This document shows positions 25,501-32,266 of a DNA stretch of 64,000 nucleotides, piece after piece; the first letter of the stretch is position 1, and the number at the start of each line of letters is the position of its first letter. The position numbers were made by a program, and so were the translations under genes. The notes beneath the pieces are model-generated. The model was not told the origin of the DNA. It ran no database searches and saw nothing but the letters and a program-made list of their open reading frames with translations. Source of the DNA: DATEOR01 sp963841425 (GTDB taxonomy: Bacteria; Actinomycetota; Thermoleophilia; Gaiellales; Gaiellaceae); assembly GCA_963841425.1 (NCBI GenBank), contig CAWJCL010000002.1, positions 248,001-312,000 on the forward strand, written 5' to 3'.

Positions 25501-25540
25501 ATGACGAAGCTGTCATCACCGGGTCATTTCCAGGTCATTT
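25501..25540. promoter_or_regulatory. GTCAT direct repeats, 11-bp period, in the divergent oxidase/two-component intergenic region
   Basis: GTCAT occurs at 25512-25516, 25523-25527 and 25534-25538, exactly one helical turn (11 bp) apart, and the last two are within an 8-bp GGTCATTT. An ATGAC at 25501 makes an inverted repeat with the first copy. Spaced direct repeats are the normal operator of OmpR/PhoB-type regulators, and the downstream gene encodes such a regulator. The sites lie about 30-55 bp upstream of its start and about 50-80 bp upstream of the oxidase operon start, so they could control both. Confidence 0.55.
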
Positions 25541-25567
25541 GCTGCTATCGTCGCCGCGGCGGCGACC

Positions 25568-26233
25568 ATGAGAATCCTGGTCATCGAGGATGAACCGAGA
25601 ATTCTTTCGTTCCTTGTGCGCGGTCTCGAGGCGGAGGGGTTCACCGTCTCGTCGGCAGTCCACGGATCAGCCGGACTGGAACGGGCAGGGGTGGAGCGGC
25701 CTGACCTCGTGGTTCTGGATCTTTTGCTTCCCGGCATCGACGGGCTGACCGTCCTCCGCGACCTGAAGCGCGACCGGCCCGAGCTGCCCGTCGTCATCTT
25801 GTCCGCCCGGTCCGATCTGCCGACGAAGCTGCGCGGCTTCGAGTTGGGAGCGAGCGATTACGTGGCCAAGCCATTCGCCCTCGTGGAACTGGTCGCGAGG
25901 GTGAGAGCGCAACTGCGCCAGTCGCACTGGAACGGTGACCCCAACATCGTGGCGGCGGGAGCGCTGATGCTGGATCTCGCGCGCCGCCAGGCGAAGATGG
26001 GCGCGCTCGTCACCGATCTCTCGGATCGCGAGTTCCGCCTCCTCCATCACTTCGTCCTTCACGAGGGCGAGGTGCTGAGCAGGGAGCGGCTGCTCGCCGA
26101 AGTATGGGGTTACAGCTTCGATCCGGGCTCGAATGTGGTCGAGGTTTGTGTCCGCCGCCTCCGTAACAAGCTCGGCCCCGACGCACCCATTGAGACGGTT
26201 CGCCATGCCGGTTATCGCCTGGTCGCGGCGTAA
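25568..26233 (+). CDS. OmpR/PhoB-family response regulator
   Basis: 221 residues. The receiver domain has the acidic pair in IEDEP, phosphorylatable Asp51 in LDLLLPGIDG, Ser/Thr switch in ILSAR and the Lys in VAKPF. The C-terminal winged helix (about 125-221) has LSDREFRLLHHFV, then VWGYSFDPGSNVVEVCVRRL and KLGPDAPIETVRHAGYRL. It binds DNA as a dimer to direct repeats. The kinase gene starts inside its 3' end (29-bp overlap). It is divergent from the cbb3-like oxidase operon. Confidence 0.95.
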   Translation: MRILVIEDEPRILSFLVRGLEAEGFTVSSAVHGSAGLERAGVERPDLVVLDLLLPGIDGLTVLRDLKRDRPELPVVILSARSDLPTKLRGFELGASDYVAKPFALVELVARVRAQLRQSHWNGDPNIVAAGALMLDLARRQAKMGALVTDLSDREFRLLHHFVLHEGEVLSRERLLAEVWGYSFDPGSNVVEVCVRRLRNKLGPDAPIETVRHAGYRLVAA

Positions 26234-27359
26234 CGCCGTCGAGCTCGCCTGGGCGGCGTTCGCGGCGGCGAACCTCGTCGCCATGGTGCGTTGGCAGACC
26301 TGGGAGACGATCCCGTTTCACTTCATCTGGGTCAGCCTGACTCTCGTCTACGGCTTCCGTGTCTGGCGGGCCGGTGCCACGCTGACCGCCCTCGCAGCCG
26401 TCTGCGCCTCGACCGGCCTTCTGATCCTGATCGATGTCCGGTCCGGGATCCAGGAATGGGGTGAGCTCTTCGAGGTTCCGCTCATGTCGGCGATGTTCCT
26501 CGCCATGGTCTGGCACGCGCAGCGCCGCCAACAGGCGCTCCGGGCAGTCGAGCGGCTCGCCGACGAGCGGGCATCTCTGCTCGAGCGCCAGGAGCGGTTC
26601 CTCCACGATGCCTCCCACGAGCTCCGAACGCCCGTGACGATTGCGCGCGGACATCTCGAGATCCTTCAGCGCACGACAGGGCAGGCGCAGGAGATCGAGG
26701 TGGCGCTCGACGAGCTCGGGCGCATCGAGCACATACTCGGTCGGCTCCTACTCCTCGCCAAGGCCGATCATCCCGATTTCGTCACGTGGTCGGACATCGA
26801 TGTCGAACCCTTCCTCGAGGACGTCTTCGTCCGCTGGACGGCGGCCGCACAACGTGCCTGGCGACTGGGAGCGCTGCCTGTCGGGACCCTTCGCGCCGAC
26901 CCCGAGACGCTGCGAGCCGCACTCGACGCGTTGCTCGAGAACGCGGTCAAGTACACAAACGTTTCCGACGCGATCGAGCTCTCGGCAGTCGGCGGCCGCA
27001 CCGAGATCGCGATCCGGGTCGCCGATCAAGGCTCCGGGATCCCTCAAGACGCCGTCGATCGGATTTTCGAGCGCTTCGCGCGCGCCGACCCGGCCCGGAC
27101 GCGGGCGGAGGGCGGAGTCGGCCTGGGGCTTGCGATCGTCGATGCGATCGCAAAGGCTCATGGCGGACGGTGCACCGTGGCAACATCGAAGCGAGGATCG
27201 ACCTTCGAACTTCGCCTCCCCCGTTATGAGCCTGCGTCGATGCTTTTGCCGACCAGGAAGCTCGTCCCCTCGCCGGCCGCTGTCCTAGGAGGGGCTCCGG
27301 CGAGCGAAGAGGCGGCGCCAGCCGGCGGCCCGACGCTCGCCCCAGGCGAGATGACCTAG
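26205..27359 (+). CDS. Sensor histidine kinase
   Basis: 384 residues from ATG 26205. Three or four hydrophobic segments in the first 105 residues form the membrane sensor, with only short loops outside, which suggests sensing within or near the membrane. The H-box is FLHDASHELRTPVTI (His138), the N-box DALLENAVKYT, G1 VADQGSGIP and G2 GGVGLGLAIVDA. It phosphorylates the regulator encoded just upstream. The last 45 residues are Pro/Ala/Gly-rich. Its 3' end overlaps a small gene on the other strand. Given the position, the ligand may be oxygen, redox state or an oxidase-related signal (inference). Confidence 0.9.
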   Translation: MPVIAWSRRNAVELAWAAFAAANLVAMVRWQTWETIPFHFIWVSLTLVYGFRVWRAGATLTALAAVCASTGLLILIDVRSGIQEWGELFEVPLMSAMFLAMVWHAQRRQQALRAVERLADERASLLERQERFLHDASHELRTPVTIARGHLEILQRTTGQAQEIEVALDELGRIEHILGRLLLLAKADHPDFVTWSDIDVEPFLEDVFVRWTAAAQRAWRLGALPVGTLRADPETLRAALDALLENAVKYTNVSDAIELSAVGGRTEIAIRVADQGSGIPQDAVDRIFERFARADPARTRAEGGVGLGLAIVDAIAKAHGGRCTVATSKRGSTFELRLPRYEPASMLLPTRKLVPSPAAVLGGAPASEEAAPAGGPTLAPGEMT

Positions 27360-27461
27360 GACGCCCTCACGCGTCCAGATCGTGTCGTCGCGCACCCTGG
27401 CGAGGTGTGCTTGGTCGGCGGCGAGGATGGCGGCGGTTGTCCGATCAAGGTCAGCGGTCAT
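27285..27461 (-). CDS. Small hypothetical protein, antisense-overlapping the kinase 3' end
   Basis: 58 residues from ATG 27461 with a good ribosome site (GGAAGGAG, 6 bases upstream). Its last 75 bp run antisense to the kinase gene's end. The protein is helical and amphipathic, with TADLDRTTAAILAADQAHLA at the front and a basic end (WRRLFARRSP). It has no recognised relative. The ribosome site is the main support. Confidence 0.45.
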   Translation of the reverse strand: MTADLDRTTAAILAADQAHLARVRDDTIWTREGVLGHLAWGERRAAGWRRLFARRSPS

Positions 27462-27605
27462 GGTTCGCTCCTTCCGTTCCAGGTCGAGTGTTTCCGTACA
27501 CCGAACCAGCGCCGTCTAAGGAGCTCGTGAGAACGGGGTGAAGAAAGCCTAAGAACGCGCTAGGACTTCCGAAGCGAGGACGAACGTAAGACTGAGGTAG
27601 TGCGG

Positions 27606-28250
27606 ATGCTGATTCTGGCCGTGGCGCTCGCGCTCGCGGCCCTCGCGAGCGGCGGCTGCTCCGGCAGAGGCGAGACGTCGGCGACCGGAGCGCCGCCCAA
27701 GCCATCTGCGTCTCTCCTCGTACGAGCACCGCCGGAACTTTTTGTGAAGTGCCGAGCGACGGCCGACGCAGTTGGCTACCCGGTTCCGTGTCCAACGCGA
27801 GTGCCCGAAGATCTGACCGCGACCCGGGCCATCGGAAGGTGTGAGCTCGACATCATCGGCCCCGGTGGCGTGGGACGTTGCAGCAGGACATGGCGGGGTT
27901 GGGTGGTCGGATCGAGCGAGACGAACGATCAGCACCTCGTCATCGTCGCCTCGCCACGTGCGCTTCGAAGCGATGCGAGAGTCGTCAATGGCCCCGGCTG
28001 GTATCCGGGCGCTCGTGTTCGTCCTCTCCGTTCGCTGACGATCAACGGCTGGCGCATGCGAGCCGTGTATGTCCCGTTCGGAACCAACGATGGAAGCGCG
28101 TTTGCCCGTCACGTCGTCCTGATCTGGACGGTTCGTGGCCACACCTATGGCATCGGTTTCCACAGCGTCCAGGGCCTGAATACCACCCTTGGCCTGGACG
28201 CAGCCCTCGCACGGGGGGTCAGACTCGTCACGCCTGCCGACTCGGAATGA
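27606..28250 (+). CDS. Secreted lipoprotein of unknown function
   Basis: 214 residues from ATG 27606, with GAGG eight bases upstream (GTG 27600 is possible). The signal peptide ends in the lipobox LASGGC. The mature part has several Cys, Gly-Trp and Arg-rich beta-like stretches (WVVGSSETNDQHLVIVASPR, then AVYVPFGTNDGS, then HTYGIGFHSV). No family was recognised. It is probably anchored on the outer face of the membrane. Confidence 0.65.
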   Translation: MLILAVALALAALASGGCSGRGETSATGAPPKPSASLLVRAPPELFVKCRATADAVGYPVPCPTRVPEDLTATRAIGRCELDIIGPGGVGRCSRTWRGWVVGSSETNDQHLVIVASPRALRSDARVVNGPGWYPGARVRPLRSLTINGWRMRAVYVPFGTNDGSAFARHVVLIWTVRGHTYGIGFHSVQGLNTTLGLDAALARGVRLVTPADSE

Positions 28251-28311
28251 GAGGTGTGGCGCGGAGTGCGTACGGAAGGGCGGCGGCGCATCCCGCTCCC
28301 GCGGACGCGCC

Positions 28312-28715
28312 TCACATTCCCCGCTCGCTGACCGGAATCAGATGCGGCTCCTCGCCGCTCCACCAAAGCAGCACGCGTCCGGCCATCGCGTCGTCCTCGA
28401 CGAAACGTGCCACGGCAGCGGCGATTTCCTCAGGGGGTGTGAGCTCGTCGGGGACCTCAGCGCGCTCCTTCGGGCTCATCGCTGCGATCTCGGCCTTGAC
28501 CTCGTCGGTCCCGATCCAGTTCGGGACGATGCGGTTCACGCGGACGTTCAGCCGCATCGCGTCAGTCGCCGGCGTGGGGTTTGCGCCTCACTCCTCGTCT
28601 GAGTACTCGGCGGCGCCTTGATCACGAGGATGTCCAGCCCATCGAAGGTTTCCTCCGTGAAAGCGATCATCGCGCAGACGTCCTCCTCCGATGTCACAAA
28701 GATCGTCCATCGACC
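28312..28715 (-). pseudogene. Short-chain dehydrogenase, broken
   Basis: Two pieces of one SDR are visible in different frames. About 28610-28706 encodes TSEEDVCAMIAFTEETFDGL and DILV, the region just before the NNAG motif. About 28312-28557 encodes RLNVRVNRIVPNWIGTDEV and a conserved C-terminus (AAVARFVEDDAMAGRVLLW). The middle, including the catalytic Ser and YxxxK, and the N-terminal glycine-rich motif are missing. It cannot be a functional reductase. Confidence 0.75.
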
Positions 28716-28728
28716 TCGAGTCCATGCT

Positions 28729-29250
28729 TCAGGCGGGCTGTTCCACGGAATACACGAGTGTCGGTTCCCCGTCGATCTCGGCTTCTCTTTCAAGACTCAT
28801 GCCGATCTTCACGGCCACGTTGACGGAAGCCTCGTTTGCCGGGTCGATTAGACAGATCAAGCGAGATAGGCGCAGCTGATCGAAACCGTAGGCGCGCATG
28901 GCCCGTGCCGCTTCAGTCCCCAGCCCACGCCCCCAAGACGCCTTGGCGAGCAAATAGGCCACCTCGACCTCCGAGCGTCCATCGATCGTCCACGGCAGCA
29001 GCCCGCAGCGACCGATGAACTCGTTCGTCTGCTTGTGCGTGGTCGCCCATAACCCAAATCCGTGCTGGCCGTAGTAGACGTCGATGATCCACTCCAGCTC
29101 CTCCCTCGTCTGCTCGTACGTGAGGGTGCCCTCGGGAAAATACTTCCTGACTTCCGGGTCGCGGTAGATCAGCGCCAGTGCGTCGAGGTCATCCATAGTG
29201 AGAGGCCTCAGCTCGAGCCTCTCGGTCTCGATGATGTTCGGATTGCTCAT
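28729..29250 (-). CDS. GNAT acetyltransferase (RimJ/RimL-like)
   Basis: 173 residues from ATG 29250. IETERLELRPLTMDDLDAL opens the fold, followed by FIGRCGLLPW, the acetyl-CoA site around ASWGRGLGTEAARAM, and a C-terminal YGFDQLRLSRLICLID then NEASVNVAVKIGM. This is the common layout of RimL-type N-acetyltransferases acting on amines or protein N-termini. Full length and intact; it lies beside the broken SDR gene. Confidence 0.9.
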   Translation of the reverse strand: MSNPNIIETERLELRPLTMDDLDALALIYRDPEVRKYFPEGTLTYEQTREELEWIIDVYYGQHGFGLWATTHKQTNEFIGRCGLLPWTIDGRSEVEVAYLLAKASWGRGLGTEAARAMRAYGFDQLRLSRLICLIDPANEASVNVAVKIGMSLEREAEIDGEPTLVYSVEQPA

Positions 29251-29303
29251 CGACCTGATGCCTCGAAGAGTCGAAGCGACCAAGGCCGGCGTGTTCTCAT
29301 ACC

Positions 29304-29513
29304 TCAGACGGGTTCTTGTGAGGACCGGTCGGAGCGGCCCTGCCGGTGAGCGCTGGTGGCTCGCAGGGCTTCAAACACATCAGCGGCTTGGTCGACCGCG
29401 CGGCCGTACGACTTCTTCGAGATCTTCGCCGAATAGCCGAGTCTTCCCCGCGCCGCAAGTGCACGATCGATGAACTCCTTGGCGCTCTTGGTCACGTCTG
29501 GGTCGGGCATCAT
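29304..29513 (-). CDS. Small hypothetical protein, last gene of a three-gene set
   Basis: 69 residues from ATG 29513, which overlaps the preceding stop. The protein is helical and charged (VTKSAKEFIDRALAARGRLG). No family is recognised. The tight linkage with the two genes upstream suggests one transcript. Confidence 0.5.
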   Translation of the reverse strand: MMPDPDVTKSAKEFIDRALAARGRLGYSAKISKKSYGRAVDQAADVFEALRATSAHRQGRSDRSSQEPV

Positions 29514-29827
29514 GACATCCCGGCTACGTCGATCAGCTCGTTCCAGAGCCGATCGATGACGAGCTCTGCAAACCATTCATACCAGTAGTGTTGGCGCAAC
29601 TTCTGGCGCTCGAGGAACTGTCGAAGCTCCGGTGTCACCTCCAGCACCGGCTGGAGAGCCGGCACCACGTCATCCTGACGAGCCGTCGCCCCGGCGGTCT
29701 CGATGTAGCCGGCTGAATACGTGTACGCCTGCTCTGCCATCGCTCTCCACAATGGCAGCTCCTTCTCATAGAGCCCGACCAGCCCGGCATCTTGCAGCCT
29801 CATCTCCTTGACGAGGTTGAGAGCCAT
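29510..29827 (-). CDS. Hypothetical helical protein
   Basis: 105 residues, mostly helical, with aromatic and acidic patches (EKELPLWRAMAEQAYTYSAG, then RQHYWYEWFAELVIDRLW). No family was recognised. It starts six bases after the stop of the upstream membrane-protein gene and overlaps the start of the downstream one. Confidence 0.55.
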   Translation of the reverse strand: MALNLVKEMRLQDAGLVGLYEKELPLWRAMAEQAYTYSAGYIETAGATARQDDVVPALQPVLEVTPELRQFLERQKLRQHYWYEWFAELVIDRLWNELIDVAGMS

Positions 29828-29833
29828 GCGACC

Positions 29834-30181
29834 TCACACCGTCGCTTTCACGACCGCTGCGGCGAGCACCATGAGGATCACGAGGAGTACGAAGAACATG
29901 GCGACTGTGAGAACGTAGAGTGATCGGGCGTCGCTGACGGCAAGCCAGACAACGCTCAGCGCGACCGTCGCAAGGCTGACGCCGAAGACACCGACCGCTG
30001 CCCACGCTCCCGCTCGGTAAGGACGTAGCGTTGCCCGCGAGGTTCCGCCCGGATAACCGGCAATCGTCGCAACGAGGATCCCGACGAAGACGAGGACCAG
30101 ACCCCCTGCCCCTGCCGACGCTCCCAATATGGCGACAACGACGTCCTCAGGATGTGGATTGGTCGCCAGGGCCCCGGGCAC
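29834..30181 (-). CDS. Three-span membrane protein of unknown function
   Basis: About 115 residues from GTG 30181; the open frame extends to 30265 and TTG 30190 is another option. Three membrane helices are clear: VVVAILGASAGAGGLVLVFV, AWAAVGVFGVSLATVALSVV and YVLTVAMFFVLLVILMVLAA. It is the first gene of the three-gene set at 29304-30181. No family is assigned. Confidence 0.6.
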   Translation of the reverse strand: MPGALATNPHPEDVVVAILGASAGAGGLVLVFVGILVATIAGYPGGTSRATLRPYRAGAWAAVGVFGVSLATVALSVVWLAVSDARSLYVLTVAMFFVLLVILMVLAAAVVKATV

Positions 30182-30292
30182 AGCGCTCAAGCTATTGCGA
30201 TCAACGGACGGAGGGGCCGGGAAACCCGGTCCCCTGGGAGCGGCCGACTCTGCTGCGCCCCGCAAGGTGGCGATCTGTGCAGCGATCGGCTC

Positions 30293-30478
30293 CTAGCGCC
30301 GAGCCGCCGGAGTAAGCCGCCGCGAGAAGAGCGCGTGCGGAGAGAGCGTCTTCTGCGCGATCCACTCGTCGAGGGCTTCGAGGACTCGCTCGCGCGTCGG
30401 CCCTGGTGGCCACTTCTCGACGCGCTCGCGCTGCCGCCTGAGATCGTCGACGGTGCTTTCGGCCGTGACCCGCTCCAT
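30293..30478 (-). CDS. Small hypothetical protein
   Basis: 61 residues from ATG 30478. A charged helical region (TVDDLRRQRERVEKW, RERVLEALDEWIAQK) is followed by a basic tail. The codon use fits its neighbours but there is no clear ribosome site and no known family, so this is a moderate-confidence gene. Confidence 0.4.
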   Translation of the reverse strand: MERVTAESTVDDLRRQRERVEKWPPGPTRERVLEALDEWIAQKTLSPHALFSRRLTPAARR

Positions 30479-30561
30479 GGTCCACGAGTTGCCCGCTCGG
30501 GGAATAGCCGTAACGTCCGACTTCAGCTCAGGCCCTTGACTCGTTCGATTTTGCAAGCACA

Positions 30562-30849
30562 GTGAGTGAAGGCGACTTCGTTGCGGCAACTCCGGAGCGC
30601 CTCTGCGGCTTGTACGTCATCGTCGATACACCACGTCTTGTCAGCGACCTGCAGGAATTCTTGCGGGAGCTCGGCTTCGTCGCCGCCCATCCGCGCGGCG
30701 AAGGCCTTGACGTGTCCATTCCCGGCTCTCCGGATACGGCCCAGGCGAGGCGGGTCGTGAGTGTCTATCTGACGATCTGGCAGGCGATTCATCCAGGCGT
30801 CAAGGCGTCCATTGCCGAATCCAGCCGCCGCGTATCGGACGCGGCCTAG
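30562..30849 (+). CDS. Small alpha/beta protein, paralogue 1
   Basis: 95 residues from GTG 30562. The pattern is a strand (GLYVIVDTP), a helix (LVSDLQEFLRELGF), a strand with a proline (LDVSIPGSPD), then a helix (RVVSVYLTIWQAIHPGVKA). It lines up with the next gene downstream across most of its length, so the two form a small tandem family. Function is unknown. Confidence 0.6.
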   Translation: MSEGDFVAATPERLCGLYVIVDTPRLVSDLQEFLRELGFVAAHPRGEGLDVSIPGSPDTAQARRVVSVYLTIWQAIHPGVKASIAESSRRVSDAA

Positions 30850-30885
30850 GCCCTTTTCGAGCGGCCGTTATTGATCTGGTGGCTG

Positions 30886-31101
30886 ATGGACGTGACCCTG
30901 CGATTGAGTGACCCTCGCGAGAAAGACGCCCTCCGTGCGTTCCTCGAAAAACGCGAGTGTCATGTTCAGGAGCTACCGGACGGCATGCTGCGCGTGGGTC
31001 TGCCACATGAGCTGCACGAGCAACAGGCCCGCTTGGAAGTCGACCTCTATCTGCGCGTCTGGGAGTCCTTGCACGACAGCCGCATCGACATCGTTTCCTA
31101 G
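30886..31101 (+). CDS. Small alpha/beta protein, paralogue 2
   Basis: 71 residues from ATG 30886 (a TTG at 30871 is possible). The order strand-helix-strand-helix (VTLRLSDPREKDALRAFL, ECHVQELPDGMLRVGLP, RLEVDLYLRVWESLHDS) repeats that of the gene just upstream, with the same FL...V...G-L-V-(I/L)P and QAR--V--YL-(I/V)W core. No known function. Confidence 0.6.
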   Translation: MDVTLRLSDPREKDALRAFLEKRECHVQELPDGMLRVGLPHELHEQQARLEVDLYLRVWESLHDSRIDIVS

Positions 31102-31198
31102 CGGGGAAGCGATGCTACGCGGGCCGGCAGGCGGGGGCCGCCCCCTCACGTTCGTGATGCGCCCTCCTACGCACCGAGCTGCGGCGGCCTGCAACGGC

Positions 31199-32266
31199 TT
31201 AGAGCTCAAGGAGCCGGCGGGCCGCTCTGGCGGCAACCAGTTCTTCCCGAGCCCGAATGACGAGAACTCGTACTCGGGCCCCGGCGGCCGCTATGTCCGC
31301 GTCGTGCGTCGCGTCTACGTTCTCATCCTCCCCGATCTCGATGCCGAGAAACGCCAGTCGCACACAAGTCTCCGCTCGGATAGACGGCGACTTCTCACCA
31401 ATCCCTGCGGTGAACACAAGCACGTCGATCCCGCCTGCGGCTGCGGCCATCGCGGCGATCGCACCCGCGAGGCGGTGGACATACACGTCCACCGCCAGAC
31501 GCGCGTCGGCGTCGCCGGCCTCAGCCGCCGCTTCGATCTCGCGCAGTCCCGCGCCGCCGCCGGCAAGGGCGATGACCCCCGAGTCATGGTTCAGCGCGTG
31601 ATCGAGCTCGTCCACGCTGAGGCCGTGCTCGCGCAGGACGTAGACGAGAGCACCAGGATCGACGGACCCAGAGCGAGAGTTCATCGGGATGCCCTCGAGC
31701 GGCGAGAACCCCATCGTCGTGTCGACGGATCGTCCATCGCGGACGGCCGTCACGGATGAGCCGCCGCCGAGGTGGCAGACGACGATACGAAGCTCTTCTG
31801 CCGGCCGCCCGACGAGCTCCGCCGCGCGCCCGACGCTCCATTCGACCGAGATGCCGTGAAAGCCGTAGCGGCGTATGCCCCACTCCGCGCGCCACCGTCG
31901 TGGCACCGCATACGTTGCGGCCCTAGCTGGGATCGTCGCGTGGAAGGCCGTGTCGAAGACAGCCACATGCGGCACACCGGGGAGAACACGCCTGGCCTCC
32001 TCGATGCCGGCCAGTGCGGGAGCGTTGTGAAGCGGGGCAAGTGTCTCGAGCGCGTGGATAGCGGCGATCGCACCCTCGTCGATGACGACCGGTTCGACGA
32101 AGTCCGGGCCGCCGTGCACGACCCGGTGGGCGACGGCCACCACCGAGCTTGTGTCGATTGCGCGGAGTGACGGAGCGCGCTCAGACGTTTCGTCCGGCGC
32201 GACGACGTCGAGCTTCAGGCTCGTCGAACCGGCGTTGACGCAGAGGATGGAGCCCGGAGCGTTCAG
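31199..32266 (-). CDS. ackA: Acetate kinase, probable CTG start coupled to phosphoketolase
   Basis: 355 residues. The ASKHA-fold markers are present: ILCVNAGSTSLKLDV at the N-terminus, then AHRVVHGG, VAVFDTAFH, RYGFHGISV, HLGGGSSV and TAGIGEKSPSIR. It interconverts acetyl phosphate and acetate with ADP/ATP. No ATG, GTG or TTG lies in frame upstream of ILCVNAGSTS before a stop, but a CTG at 32266 overlaps the stop of the phosphoketolase gene as CTGA, the same geometry as an ATGA coupling. A GTG at 32143 would lose the phosphate-binding strand and is unlikely. The N-terminal domain is about 40 residues shorter than in most AckA. It pairs with phosphoketolase, which makes its substrate acetyl phosphate. 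Confidence 0.85.
   Translation of the reverse strand: MNAPGSILCVNAGSTSLKLDVVAPDETSERAPSLRAIDTSSVVAVAHRVVHGGPDFVEPVVIDEGAIAAIHALETLAPLHNAPALAGIEEARRVLPGVPHVAVFDTAFHATIPARAATYAVPRRWRAEWGIRRYGFHGISVEWSVGRAAELVGRPAEELRIVVCHLGGGSSVTAVRDGRSVDTTMGFSPLEGIPMNSRSGSVDPGALVYVLREHGLSVDELDHALNHDSGVIALAGGGAGLREIEAAAEAGDADARLAVDVYVHRLAGAIAAMAAAAGGIDVLVFTAGIGEKSPSIRAETCVRLAFLGIEIGEDENVDATHDADIAAAGARVRVLVIRAREELVAARAARRLLEL

Noticed and set aside
31199..32143. Acetate kinase starting at GTG 32143
   Set aside because: It would lose the phosphate-binding N-terminal strand, which is present and in frame upstream.
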